Positions 9,135 through 17,471 of a stretch of DNA of 64,000 nt are shown in pieces. The DNA comes from Sphingobacterium yanglingense. GTDB lineage: Bacteria; Bacteroidota; Bacteroidia; Sphingobacteriales; Sphingobacteriaceae. A program made the position numbers and the translations under genes. The DNA lies in NCBI RefSeq assembly GCF_004363245.1, contig NZ_SNYV01000003.1:1-64000 (forward strand). Direction: 5' to 3'. A model generated the notes under the pieces. The model was not told the DNA's origin and did not search any database. It saw only the letters and a list, made by a program, of their open reading frames with translations. The stretch's first letter is position 1. Every line of letters starts with the position of its first letter.

Positions 9135-9572
9135 TCATTTCTCATGCTTTACTAAATCTATAAACATAGACATATCCAGCTTTTCTTCATCAGTACTATC
9201 TTTCGTAAAGAAACCATGGTAAATGGGATAAAATATTCCAGTTCCATTATATAACCGAATAATCTCATTATCACCATTACCCTTGTCTAAAGCTATTATA
9301 ATCTCAGTAGAAACGCTTGGCTGATAATCAGTTGTTTCGGTAAAAACATTTCTCCCTGAGTTCCAAAACGTTTGTTTATAGGTCCGTCTGTTATTTTCAA
9401 CAACGATATCAACTTTTACAAAGACCAATTCTTCAATGGGAATGTCAACATACATATAAGGTTGAGAATACTGTGGAACACTATCATGTTCGACAAGCTC
9501 CCCCTCATCCAAATCAAAATAATCATCAAATGATATAGTATCACGATGTATTATTTTGTCTAACTTAGTCAT
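9135..9572 (-). CDS. Hypothetical acidic protein, possible orphan immunity protein
   Basis: About 145 residues from ATG 9572 (MTKLDKIIHRD); the open frame begins at 9623, overlapping the upstream gene by 26 bases, and ATG 9590 is another candidate. Acidic, cytoplasmic, without recognisable motifs. Pattern of alternating beta strands (YMYVDIPIEELVFVKVDIVVENN, EIIIALDKG). It follows directly after a small immunity-like gene on the same strand, in a region of decayed cassettes, which makes an orphan immunity role plausible but unproven. Confidence 0.5.
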   Translation of the reverse strand: MTKLDKIIHRDTISFDDYFDLDEGELVEHDSVPQYSQPYMYVDIPIEELVFVKVDIVVENNRRTYKQTFWNSGRNVFTETTDYQPSVSTEIIIALDKGNGDNEIIRLYNGTGIFYPIYHGFFTKDSTDEEKLDMSMFIDLVKHEK

Positions 9573-9597
9573 ATATTCTATTATTACCATAACTATC

Positions 9598-9888
9598 TTA
9601 AAAAGTCGTTGGATTTTGTGCACTGATGGCTTTTAAGATGATTGCAATTCGTCGTAGATCATACATTATCGCATCATCAGAATTAATAAGCCTTTCTATC
9701 TCTCTAAGATCATCTGACAATTGCCCCAAAGTAATACTTCTTGGTTCTTCATATGGATTATACACCTCTTCGTCTGAAATATCCCAATAATAATCATTGG
9801 TAATTTGTATTTCATCTCCTTTATTTTCTTTCAATTTTGAGAGTAAATCGGATGTAATCTTTTGAATTTCACTAATACTTATTTTCAT
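9598..9888 (-). CDS. Small acidic protein, immunity-like, unknown function
   Basis: 96 residues, acidic and soluble. The central motif YYWDISDEEVYNPYEEP followed by LGQLSDDL resembles a small protein type that I recall from toxin-immunity neighbourhoods, but I cannot name a characterised member. It starts 7 bases from a copy of the palindromic repeat (9895-9924) and overlaps or abuts the downstream 145-residue gene, forming a two-gene unit. Functional assignment is inference from context. Confidence 0.55.
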   Translation of the reverse strand: MKISISEIQKITSDLLSKLKENKGDEIQITNDYYWDISDEEVYNPYEEPRSITLGQLSDDLREIERLINSDDAIMYDLRRIAIILKAISAQNPTTF

Positions 9889-9894
9889 ATTATT

Positions 9895-9924
9895 CCCCTT
9901 GCTCGCGCTACAATACTTGTGGTG
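9895..9924 (-). repeat. Palindromic cassette-associated repeat, copy A
   Basis: CTTGCTCGCGCTACAATACTTGTGGTG-type sequence: an imperfect palindrome (C-ACAA..TTGT-G) preceded by a CYTTGCTGGCGC-like box. Ends 7 bases from the start codon of the minus-strand gene at 9888. Five other copies lie in this window in the same orientation. Confidence 0.6.
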
Positions 9925-9964
9925 TCCGTAACTATTACCTTGGTCACTTATCTCTTAAGTCAAC

Positions 9965-10130
9965 CTAAGATACAGATATATTAAATAGAAAGAGCAGCAT
10001 TATTCTGAGGAAAATGCTCTAAAATGACCGCAACGATAAAAGCTTGTATGGAAGAGAGCTAGTTAAAAACCTAACTAAAAAACACTAAAGATGGTTCCCT
10101 TTGCTATTACATCATTACATTGGAATTCTT
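9965..10130 (+). pseudogene. Degenerate copy of the coding segment at 10602-10787
   Basis: From CTAAGATACAGATATATTAAATA onward this stretch aligns with 10598-10760 at an offset near 633 bases. In the matching frame it reads DTDILNRKSSIILRKML, then a stop, NDRNDKS, and further stops, against DTDILNKKSGATLRKMFYNDRVDKS in the other copy. It is therefore a decayed duplicate. The parent protein is unknown. Confidence 0.5.
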
Positions 10131-10194
10131 TAGTTTTGGATGTAGCTAGCTAGGGTAAGATTACAAATCCAGTACAGATTGGGCTTGTTAACAT

Positions 10195-10431
10195 CTAATT
10201 ATCTATTCGATAAACAACTGGGTCTTTATCAAATCCGTTATAAAAAACGTGTAATCTACCACAATTCGGACATTGCGCAACTATTTTCATGTCGTTATAC
10301 AATTCCTCGGCTTTTATTTCTACATCAAAATATTTCTCAAAAGAAACATCTGATATCATCAGATATTGATTGGAACTCGGTATTTCACTCAAGCTAATCA
10401 CATAATTACAAATACATCTTACTTTTGGCAT
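10195..10431 (-). CDS. Small zinc-ribbon-like protein
   Basis: 78 residues with RCIC (C6, C8) at the N-terminus and CPNCGR (C54, C57) in the second half, a likely four-Cys metal site. No signal peptide. Small proteins of this layout occur as orphan genes near toxin-immunity and accessory loci, but no biochemical function is known to me. It lies between repeat copies A and B; its start is 91 bases from copy B. The gene is alone on its strand between two duplicated segments and looks like the cargo of a duplicated unit. Confidence 0.6.
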   Translation of the reverse strand: MPKVRCICNYVISLSEIPSSNQYLMISDVSFEKYFDVEIKAEELYNDMKIVAQCPNCGRLHVFYNGFDKDPVVYRIDN

Positions 10432-10521
10432 AACAATAATTATTTCGGCATTATAATAATATTTTTAATATTAGCAGCTCCTGCGCCTTGGACTCTTTGT
10501 AAAAGATTATTCAACTGATTA

Positions 10522-10553
10522 CTCCCTTCGCTGGCGCCACAATGCTTGTGGTG
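10522..10553 (-). repeat. Palindromic cassette-associated repeat, copy B
   Basis: CTCCCTTCGCTGGCGCCACA ATGCTTGTGGTG: here the palindrome CCACAA-TGC-TTGTGG is perfect. It is the best-preserved copy and is followed on the plus strand by the duplicated coding segment 10602-10787. Confidence 0.65.
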
Positions 10554-10601
10554 ATTTCTACCTACTTTTCTTCTAGCCAATTTCTTCCTAAGCTAGTCTA
10601 A

Positions 10602-10787
10602 GATACAGATATATTAAATAAAAAGAGCGGTGCTACTCTTAGGAAGATGTTCTACAATGACCGCGTCGATAAAAGCCAGGGTCAAGACTGGGTGACTAAA
10701 AATGCGACAAAAAATACCGAAGCAGGCTTCCTTTCCTATAACACCATTACGGAGCATGGCGAATATTCTATTAAGCTAGAAAAATAA
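10602..10787 (+). pseudogene. C-terminal gene fragment with intact stop and terminator
   Basis: An open frame runs 61 codons from just after a stop at 10599-10601 to TAA 10785-10787; the first ATG is at 10647 (MFYNDRVDKSQGQDW...). The composition is protein-like, and a strong terminator follows immediately, so this is probably the preserved 3' end of a lost larger gene. I do not recognise the family. A more decayed copy lies at 9965-10130. Confidence 0.45.
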
Positions 10788-10822
10788 AACGAAGCTCGAA
10801 GTATGTTCGAGCTTCGTTTTTA
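10786..10822 (+). terminator. Perfect rho-independent terminator
   Basis: A 15-base arm (10786-10800) pairs perfectly with 10806-10820 around a 5-base loop, and the right arm ends in a T-run. It follows the fragment stop at 10787 and, read on the other strand, lies just beyond the stop of the minus-strand gene at 10856, so it can terminate both directions. Confidence 0.85.
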
Positions 10823-10855
10823 TAAGATTTTTGACATACTCTTTTTTTCTCTTGT

Positions 10856-11059
10856 TTAGTTAAAGTCATAAAAGAGAAGAAAGAGCCCAAATATTATAAC
10901 ACATATCAAAGTTGAAATAATTCTAACTTTACTAACAGAAAGCATCTCGCTATAATCCTTTCGCTTTTTATCATTCCGTAAAAAGAAAATCATATAAATT
11001 ATCGAGCCTATCACCATAATAATTCCCGAAATCAATCGAAAAAGTGAAACATCTTTCAT
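10856..11059 (-). CDS. Small two-helix membrane protein
   Basis: 67 residues with two hydrophobic segments (about 7-27 and 46-64) separated by a basic cytoplasmic-type loop (RNDKKRKDY). No known family. With the next two upstream genes it forms a run of small membrane proteins on the minus strand. Such runs occur as immunity-type genes against membrane-active or cell-wall toxins, but that is only a contextual guess. Confidence 0.5.
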   Translation of the reverse strand: MKDVSLFRLISGIIMVIGSIIYMIFFLRNDKKRKDYSEMLSVSKVRIISTLICVIIFGLFLLFYDFN

Positions 11060-11130
11060 TTTTGTATCTTTTTTTTCTTTCCTGTATTCCTATATCATAA
11101 AGTAAAGTTCCCTGTCTTTGAGGTCTTCCT

Positions 11131-11412
11131 CTACTCCTTTAGCAGCGACTTAAAAATAAATAGGCTTATCACGAAAAAACACCCCTGAATAAGTGTAATG
11201 GAAAAAAAACTGGCCGAACCAAAAAACACCAATGCAAGACTAATAAAATTTATAGGCAGAGTAATTATTAATAAAAACAAATGCAGATACTGAATTATTC
11301 CTAAAAAAAAGCCCTCGGCGACAAAGGTTTTTCCATATAATGCTAGAATTAAAGTAATATATGCAACAATATGATAGCTATAAAAATAATTAATTTTAGT
11401 TTGTTTATTCAT
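11131..11412 (-). CDS. Small polytopic membrane protein
   Basis: 93 residues that are nearly all hydrophobic, with about three membrane segments (12-32, 36-62, 66-88). Function unknown. It lies 71 bases upstream of the 67-residue membrane protein and 94 bases downstream of the 156-residue one on the same strand. No cysteine or catalytic motif is visible. Confidence 0.5.
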   Translation of the reverse strand: MNKQTKINYFYSYHIVAYITLILALYGKTFVAEGFFLGIIQYLHLFLLIITLPINFISLALVFFGSASFFSITLIQGCFFVISLFIFKSLLKE

Positions 11413-11506
11413 CGTTGAAATTTTGGTAGCATTAAAGCTGACTTAAAAGTGTAGGCTTACTTTAAAATATAGATTTCCCCACTTTAGAACACCTCTAACT
11501 CCTCTC

Positions 11507-11977
11507 TTAATATAACATATAATACTCGTAATTAATTCTCTTATTATCTATTCTCGCATTAACATAATTTTTAAGTTTTCGATCTAGAAGCGATGAAACA
11601 CTGAATTCACGACCATCCCCCATCTTGAAAATTATATTATAATAATCGGGATTAATTAGAAAAGGAATATTAGATCTTGTCAGTTTAACATGACCATGAT
11701 AAAAAACCACTTCAGCTTCTATCAAATTAATTTGCTCACCTCCGTTTAAAACCAAAAAAATCTCTTTATCAGAGAGCAGTACTTTCTTTGTGCTATCGGC
11801 GATCTGATATTTAAAATGTAGATAAAAGGTCGGCAGCATTATTATTGCAGCTCCGTAATAAAAATAGACGGAGAGGTCTAACAAAAAGACTATACTTAAA
11901 TAAATGGCAACTCTTATTATCGTAAATGACAATAGAATTAAATCTTTTGATATGGAGGCTTTAATTTCTTTCATCAT
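11507..11977 (-). CDS. Membrane-anchored hypothetical protein with PH-like tail
   Basis: 156 residues: two transmembrane segments (about 12-34 and 38-56), then a ~95-residue soluble domain of beta strands (KEIFLVLNGGEQINLIEAEVVF) resembling bacterial PH-like or YcxB-like membrane-anchored domains. The similarity is by pattern only. It begins 9 bases downstream of the stop of a decayed toxin-like fragment (11986-12195) on the same strand. That arrangement fits an immunity gene left after loss of its toxin, which is inference. Confidence 0.5.
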   Translation of the reverse strand: MMKEIKASISKDLILLSFTIIRVAIYLSIVFLLDLSVYFYYGAAIIMLPTFYLHFKYQIADSTKKVLLSDKEIFLVLNGGEQINLIEAEVVFYHGHVKLTRSNIPFLINPDYYNIIFKMGDGREFSVSSLLDRKLKNYVNARIDNKRINYEYYMLY

Positions 11978-11985
11978 TTAATTTC

Positions 11986-12195
11986 TTATCTATATTGACT
12001 TCCAATCGAGTGAATTATTTGACTTTTAACTTGACTCATCCCTTTATTAAGATAATCTACAGAAGACTCTATTCCATCAAAAAGATTAGAAGTTGCCATC
12101 TTTCCTAAAAAACCAGCAACAGGATTAAATCTCCCCAGGTATAATCCTACTCCATTGGATGTAACGTTCCTGATATTCCTAAAGGATATCTTTCT
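11986..12195 (-). pseudogene. C-terminal remnant of a larger protein, polymorphic-toxin-like
   Basis: An open frame of 69 codons without an early ATG, beginning right after a stop and ending TAA 11986. It reads RNVTSNGVGLYLGRFNPVAGFLGKMATSN... and ends in a helical tail. Gly-rich text of this kind is common at the Rhs/polymorphic-toxin C-terminal junction. Neighbouring frames 12196-12330 also read protein-like (GKERYPLGISGT), which suggests frameshifts. The interval 11978-12339 holds no intact gene. Confidence 0.4.
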
Positions 12196-12275
12196 TTACC
12201 AATCTCCGCTCACGCCTCTAGAGAGGTGTAACATAAAACTGAGAAACAATCAGAGCACAACTTCCCGATATGATA

Positions 12276-12316
12276 TCCTTTGCTGGTGTCACAATACTTG
12301 TGGTGCCATAAACTCC
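12276..12316 (-). repeat. Palindromic cassette-associated repeat, copy C
   Basis: TCCTTTGCTGGTGTCACAA TACTTGTGGTG then CCATAAACTCC. Shares the extra CCATAAACTC tail with copy D (13936-13979). It lies about 80 bases upstream of the decayed fragment at 12195 and just beyond the stop of the TlpA-like gene at 12340. Confidence 0.6.
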
Positions 12317-12339
12317 TACTCGCGCGAGCGTCCTCACTA

Positions 12340-13821
12340 TTAAATTGAAAAATAAAGAGCCAGTAGTTGGTCTAAATCCTCTTCCAGACTCGGAATAAAC
12401 ATGACACTTCCATTTGGACTTATGATTAATTTGGTAGGATAACCATAGATCTCAAATATATCTTCAAATCTTCCATCAGAAACAATAACAGGAAAATTAC
12501 ACTTTTTTTCAGCCATAAAGCGTTCAACTTTCTCTGGACTATCTTTGCAAGCTACTGTTAAAAGTTTAAGTTTGTCATTACCTTTCAGCCGCTCATACAA
12601 ACCGTTTATTTGAGGTATCTCTTCTAAACACGGTCCACACCATGTGCCCCAAAAATCCACAAGAATAAATTTGCCGTCATTAGAGAAATGCCTTCCAAAA
12701 AGATCTGACAGTATAGTTTTATCGATTCTCTTGCTTCCTTTTATTGACATCAATTGCTCCGTCCAAAAGTTCTGAAAATCTTTATTATAATTTTCTTTAT
12801 AGAATTTCTCCAAAGAATTTTTCCATTCAACCGGATTAAGTACGCTTAGGCTTACCAATAAATTTAAATAATCGTCTTTTTTCCCAGGATACTTATCTAG
12901 AAATGCTAATCTTCTTTTGTGAAGTATTTCGAAATCGTCCTCTGCAAAGCACCGCAAATATGTATTTATAACTGTATAATAAACTGTATTATTTAAAGAT
13001 TTGGTATTCGGAGTTATACCCATGGTAGCCTTTGTCCAATACGCTCTAGCGTTTTCAATTTTACCTTGATTTCCGTAACGATCGGCCTGGATACCATATA
13101 GATGTGAAAGAAGAAAATTATACAGTGTTTTATTCTGAGTATCCAAATTTGTTGTAGTAATAAACTTTTCTGTAGACTTTATACCTTTTGTCAACAAATC
13201 CCCTATTAATTGGTCATCACCTCTTTCTTTGTAGTCATTGACTATTGCAGCTATATAAAAGGGGAAGTAATCATAAAGCCCGAATTCTCCCTGATCTACA
13301 TACAAGGTATAATTTTTGATCTTGTTATTTAAATCTTCCTTATTAAATTTGGAAGTATACAAATCAAAAAACACATTCATCGAATAAAAGTCTTTCGCCA
13401 AACCATCAATATTACTTTTTGAAAGTTTATTAATGCTTTCAAATATATTTTTGAAACCAGTCAATATAGAGGTATGGTATTCATTCTCAGAAAATGTGAC
13501 TCCTTTATCACTAGAACGCGTCAAAGCCGACTGGAACCCATGATAAGTAGTAAATGGAATCGAATTACCATATTGTTCAAGTATTAATTTTGGAGGCAAT
13601 CCTAAATCGGACATGTTCTTAGCATACTTTTGCGCGTACAACAAAACACTATCTGGTTCAGTCATAATTAAAATTCGAACCTTGTTAAGGTTTGCATTTT
13701 CTTCATAATAAATAGAGTCTTGTTGTTTGGCACTCCATTCTTGACACACACCAATTTTAAAAAATCCAATCAGAGACAAAATAAGGAACAAACAACTCTT
13801 GTTATAAAAAACTGAAAACAT
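12340..13821 (-). CDS. TlpA-family thioredoxin-fold exported protein
   Basis: About 493 residues from ATG 13821, chosen because it begins a signal peptide (MFSVFYNKSCLFLILSLIGF ... GVCQ); the frame is open to 13899. The N-terminal ~340 residues are helical and unrecognised. The C-terminal ~150 residues are a TlpA/AhpC-TSA thioredoxin domain with DFWGTWCGPCLEEI (active-site cysteines near 395 and 398) and the later cis-Pro loop (IYGYPTKLII). Expected role: periplasmic thiol-disulfide exchange. It stands alone, preceded by a palindromic repeat 115 bases upstream. AT-rich relative to the SusCD operons. Confidence 0.85.
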   Translation of the reverse strand: MFSVFYNKSCLFLILSLIGFFKIGVCQEWSAKQQDSIYYEENANLNKVRILIMTEPDSVLLYAQKYAKNMSDLGLPPKLILEQYGNSIPFTTYHGFQSALTRSSDKGVTFSENEYHTSILTGFKNIFESINKLSKSNIDGLAKDFYSMNVFFDLYTSKFNKEDLNNKIKNYTLYVDQGEFGLYDYFPFYIAAIVNDYKERGDDQLIGDLLTKGIKSTEKFITTTNLDTQNKTLYNFLLSHLYGIQADRYGNQGKIENARAYWTKATMGITPNTKSLNNTVYYTVINTYLRCFAEDDFEILHKRRLAFLDKYPGKKDDYLNLLVSLSVLNPVEWKNSLEKFYKENYNKDFQNFWTEQLMSIKGSKRIDKTILSDLFGRHFSNDGKFILVDFWGTWCGPCLEEIPQINGLYERLKGNDKLKLLTVACKDSPEKVERFMAEKKCNFPVIVSDGRFEDIFEIYGYPTKLIISPNGSVMFIPSLEEDLDQLLALYFSI

Positions 13822-13935
13822 ATGAAGTATCTTAATTAAGGTTAGTAAAACAAGTCTTTTACTAAAAACGCCAAAATGCGTTATAAATATAAAATGCAAA
13901 TATATTAGAAATATCCATATTTGATAACTTTACCG

Positions 13936-13979
13936 CCTCCCTTTGCTGGCGTCACAATTCTTGTGGTGCCATAAACTCA
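13936..13979 (-). repeat. Palindromic cassette-associated repeat, copy D
   Basis: CCTCCCTTTGCTGGCGTCAC AATTCTTGTGGTG then CCATAAACTC. Located in the leader of the TlpA-like gene that starts at 13821. Together with copy C it brackets that gene, as if the gene were a cassette between two repeats. Confidence 0.65.
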
Positions 13980-14054
13980 TGCACTAACAATGAAAGCAAA
14001 AAAGCTGTTCCAAAATAAATTTAGAACAGCTCCTCAATAATTATCTTCCAGAAT

Positions 14055-14918
14055 TTATTTTAACTTTTCTATCTCTTCAACAGTCAATCCAAGAATTTCC
14101 GAGATCATCTTGACCTCAAATCCGTTTTTCAACATCTTAATAGCAGATTCAACAGCTTTTTTACGCTCTCCTTCAGCTAAACCTTCAGCTCGCCCCTCAG
14201 CCTTACCTTTTGCATGGCCAGAGCGTAGCGCAGAATTAAAAACGCTTTCTGCATCGCGTCTTTGTTTTAAACTTGCTTCATATGACATCAGATCCTCCTC
14301 TTTTAATTTGCCTATCTCTCCTATAGCAAAGATACGCTCAAATATTCGTTTGTCCAAAAAAGTCGGTATTTTATCCATGGTACTCAGATGCTTAAGAAGG
14401 TAAAGCCATTGATCCATTATAGTCTCCAATTCTTCTGGTTGTTTATTAAAAACAGGGAGAGCGACCATCTTATAGCCTAGTTTGTCGTAAAAAACCTCAT
14501 GGGTATGCTTATCGCATAAGGCAACATCATAAAAGTAGGGGCGATCTGTCTTTCGGGACAGTGCAACATTCGAGCCTCCATTCATATCGAATTCTAGAAT
14601 ACCGACAAAATATACTTCCGGCAAATGATAATCATTGCCTTTCTTTCCTTTTGCTAGCTGTTTATTAATCAACCGTCTCGCCATCGTGCTCCATTGTCTT
14701 GTACTTCAGATCGGCTATGACCTTCTCCCCTTCAAAGAGACTGTTGAGAAATTCAATCAAAAGTATCTTATTTTCTTCCCGTCCAAAATAAAACTTCATC
14801 CCAAAACCGAAGGCGACAATAGTCGACTGAGTTCATGAGTACTACTGAAAACAAACTCTTACGAATAATCGGTTCGTGGATCGACATACTTACCGAGATG
14901 CTTACTTGATTTAGCCAT
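14055..14918 (-). pseudogene. Rpn/PDDEXK_2-family nuclease gene broken by frameshifts
   Basis: An intact frame 14055-14684 gives 209 residues matching the C-terminal two thirds of Rpn-type (recombination-promoting nuclease, PDDEXK_2 transposase-like) proteins: YFVGILEFDM, RPYFYDVALCD, then the repetitive AKGKAEGRAEGLAEGERKKA tail and a MISEILGLTVEEIEKLK end. Upstream the expected N-terminus is present in other frames: ATG 14918 with YVDPRTDYS followed by a stop, then NKILLIEFLNSLFEGEKVIADL. At least two frame disruptions separate these parts, so the catalytic N-terminal region is lost. Family proteins are about 290 residues; the remnant spans 864 bases. Confidence 0.75.
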
Positions 14919-15006
14919 AACGTTTAATAATTGGTTACTAGACAAATACACGAATACAAAACTAAAATAATTAGCATTCAAAAGTTCGATTTTAAAGACC
15001 TTACTT

Positions 15007-15245
15007 CTCTCCTCTCAACACTTTAATCACCTCTCCATTGTACATCAGCGTATATCTAGCCTTGATAGCATTAACCTCTGCTAGTTATAATCTAATAACT
15101 CTCGCGTATTAACAATCAAAGAAAGGAGCATCGTCCGAAGCTATAGGTCTTAGTTCAATAACTCCAAGTTTTGAAGAGATATTAAACTTGTTCATCTTTC
15201 TAAATTGAATTGCTATATAATCTCTACTTAAATTACGTTTCATTA
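15007..15245 (-). pseudogene. Two short remnants of a decayed minus-strand gene
   Basis: The gap 14919-15534 has no intact gene. One frame reads SRDYIAIQFRKMNKFNISSK...DDAPFFDC to a stop near 15110, and another reads LAEVNAIKARYTLMYNGEVI...RGEK to a stop near 15016. Both look like genuine protein but are out of frame with each other and lack starts. Parent family not recognised. Confidence 0.35.
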
Positions 15246-15534
15246 CTCAAAAGAGGTTGTCCCTCATCATGATTTAATTTTATCGGACAATTCCTAATAG
15301 ATCATTAAAAGATCAAAGTCTACCGAGGCAGTTGCCCCTCAATTAGCTTAAATACTTGGCTTGATTACTTCTAAATATTTTGTATATTTAAGTCAGTTAT
15401 AAACTTACTAAGCGGACATTAGCCCTTGCAAAAGCAGGTAGACGCAAACAACTATCTTGTATTCGTACTATCCAATATGCAGAATAAACTCCGCTGGTTT
15501 TTCAAGAATCAAATATATCAGAGCTCAGAAAAAT

Positions 15535-17133
15535 ATGTTAGGATATTATAAAAAAGACATAGAAAAAACAGAGGTAAATAATACTAAACCTGAGATTGCT
15601 AGAAGCATTTTTAGAAGAATAACACTATTTTACATTTGTGGACTTTGGCTCCTTTTATCCTGTATAAAAACAACGAAGTTAGATATAGGTACGGTACACA
15701 TAGTTGCTGGCACTTCTAAATTAACAGGAAAAATCATCACTCCTAATAGGCAAAACAAGAATAGTATCATGGTAAGTATTACTGTTTTACATCCCATTTC
15801 GGGGGAGAATATCAAATATGAGATTCCAGTTAATCAGTCAGGAGAGTTCGCTATAGAAGTAGATATTGAGACAGATACTACTTATGTAGGGCTACAAACG
15901 AGTCTTGAACCCTACAAAGCCCTTATGGTCAGATTAGTGGACAGCTCTGTAACGAATATTGATATAGCCTACGACGGAGGCAACAAGATTAAATACATAG
16001 AAGTCTTGCCCGCTATGAATCTGATAGATATGACTCAGAGCACAGAGGTATTGCGAAAAATGATAGAGTACACACCAGATACATTGGGATGGGTATATCC
16101 ACAGCTCTTTGATAAAAACATAGATGAGTTTTTGAAGTATGTTGCAAAATCTGCTCCTAAAAGATTGGAACTTTTTTTAGACAGCAATGATATGTTTTCC
16201 AAAGAGTTTAAAGGAATTATAGCTAAAGACTTGCGTTTATTTATATACACTCCTGATATCTTCGATTATGAAGATATGATGAAACGTAATTATAGTAACT
16301 CAACGGGCGACACCATCGGAAATCCGGAAATCCAAAAGATTGACAGATCCTATTTTCGCTTTTTGAAAGATTTCAATCTCAACGACCCACAATACCTTCA
16401 AACATTCATGTTTTCTGAGTTTCAGCTTGAATTACTCCGGAATAGCATTTTAGACCTGCCAGAGATCGGAGAAAGCGACATCCCCTCTTGGTTGGCAGGC
16501 GTAAAAGCAATTTTAGCTGATTTGGTAGGATTTGACGACGGCCAATATTATGACATTTTAACGGCTAATGCTTATGCCCGACAACTCAACGAACAGGTAA
16601 AGCCACTTAGCGAAAAACAAAAAGAGCATATAACCCATTATTGGAAAAATGGAGAAATCGCAAAAATACTATTTCGGAAAAATCAACAGGTTGTGGAACT
16701 GGAAAAAGTAAAATCGCCTGTTGTCATAAATGACATCAAGTCTATACAGAAAGACAAGGTAATCGAGACTATTATTTCCAAATATAAAGGTAAGGTCATA
16801 TTTATTGACCTTTGGGCAACATGGTGTGCTCCATGTCTAGATGGGATCAAACAATTCGGACGTGCAAAGAGAGATTTGAAGGGGAAGGATGTTGTATTTG
16901 TATATATAACCAATACCTCTTCTCCACTAAAACTATGGGAAGAAAAAATAAAAGGAATAGGTGATGAACACTATTATCTTACAGGTGAACAATGGGAATA
17001 CATGATGGAATATTTCGGATTCGAATATATTCCGTCCTATCTGTTATATAATAAAGAAGGTATACTTATAAACAAATTCACAAGTTTTCCCGGAAATGCA
17101 GCAATAAAAGATATGATTAATGACTTGTTATAA
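15535..17133 (+). CDS. TlpA-family thioredoxin-fold lipoprotein
   Basis: About 532 residues from ATG 15535 (MLGYYKKD); the frame extends upstream to 15457 but that part has no signal function. A hydrophobic stretch ending LWLLLSC gives a lipobox, so it is probably a membrane-anchored periplasmic lipoprotein despite an unusually long N-terminal lead (~35 residues). Next come a beta-rich domain (LTGKIITPNRQN..., carboxypeptidase-regulatory or DUF4369-like) and a C-terminal thioredoxin domain with DLWATWCAPCLDGI (cysteines near 430 and 433) and YIPSYLLYNKEG. Role: thiol-disulfide exchange. It is the only TlpA-type gene here on the plus strand, without a partner. Confidence 0.82.
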   Translation: MLGYYKKDIEKTEVNNTKPEIARSIFRRITLFYICGLWLLLSCIKTTKLDIGTVHIVAGTSKLTGKIITPNRQNKNSIMVSITVLHPISGENIKYEIPVNQSGEFAIEVDIETDTTYVGLQTSLEPYKALMVRLVDSSVTNIDIAYDGGNKIKYIEVLPAMNLIDMTQSTEVLRKMIEYTPDTLGWVYPQLFDKNIDEFLKYVAKSAPKRLELFLDSNDMFSKEFKGIIAKDLRLFIYTPDIFDYEDMMKRNYSNSTGDTIGNPEIQKIDRSYFRFLKDFNLNDPQYLQTFMFSEFQLELLRNSILDLPEIGESDIPSWLAGVKAILADLVGFDDGQYYDILTANAYARQLNEQVKPLSEKQKEHITHYWKNGEIAKILFRKNQQVVELEKVKSPVVINDIKSIQKDKVIETIISKYKGKVIFIDLWATWCAPCLDGIKQFGRAKRDLKGKDVVFVYITNTSSPLKLWEEKIKGIGDEHYYLTGEQWEYMMEYFGFEYIPSYLLYNKEGILINKFTSFPGNAAIKDMINDLL

Positions 17134-17335
17134 TATGAAAGAGCTTAAGAGTGAAACTGTCTGCGTGACTAGTCTATTAACCTTTTCTAAGGTGTCTTTC
17201 GTAATATGTGTTAGCATATAATCCGCATCATTGCCGCAAACAACATATGCGCAGTCTATAAAAAATTAAAGGAGAGATTATAGACAAACAACGCTCAATA
17301 AAGCATTATGTGTATCATATAGATGATAACTCTAA

Positions 17336-17365
17336 AACCATCCCGAATCTACTTCAGGATGGCTT
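17336..17365. terminator. Hairpin terminator between convergent TlpA genes
   Basis: AACCATCCcGAA pairs with TTCaGGATGGcTT around a short loop, with A-rich and T-rich flanks. The gap 17134-17471 holds nothing else recognisable. It lies between the stops of two converging TlpA-type genes and can act on either strand. Confidence 0.55.
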
Positions 17366-17471
17366 TCAATATTATCATGAGGTCTGTTAAGCTCCTCGTC
17401 AGTGATGCTCTAATCTATAAATAGGTCGATTGTGCTTCAAAAAAGAAGGATAACCCAATGCAAGAAAAATC

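Noticed and set aside
9895..13979. Possible CRISPR array from recurring short repeats
   Set aside because: Copies are hundreds to thousands of bases apart with genes between them, no uniform spacers and no cas genes.
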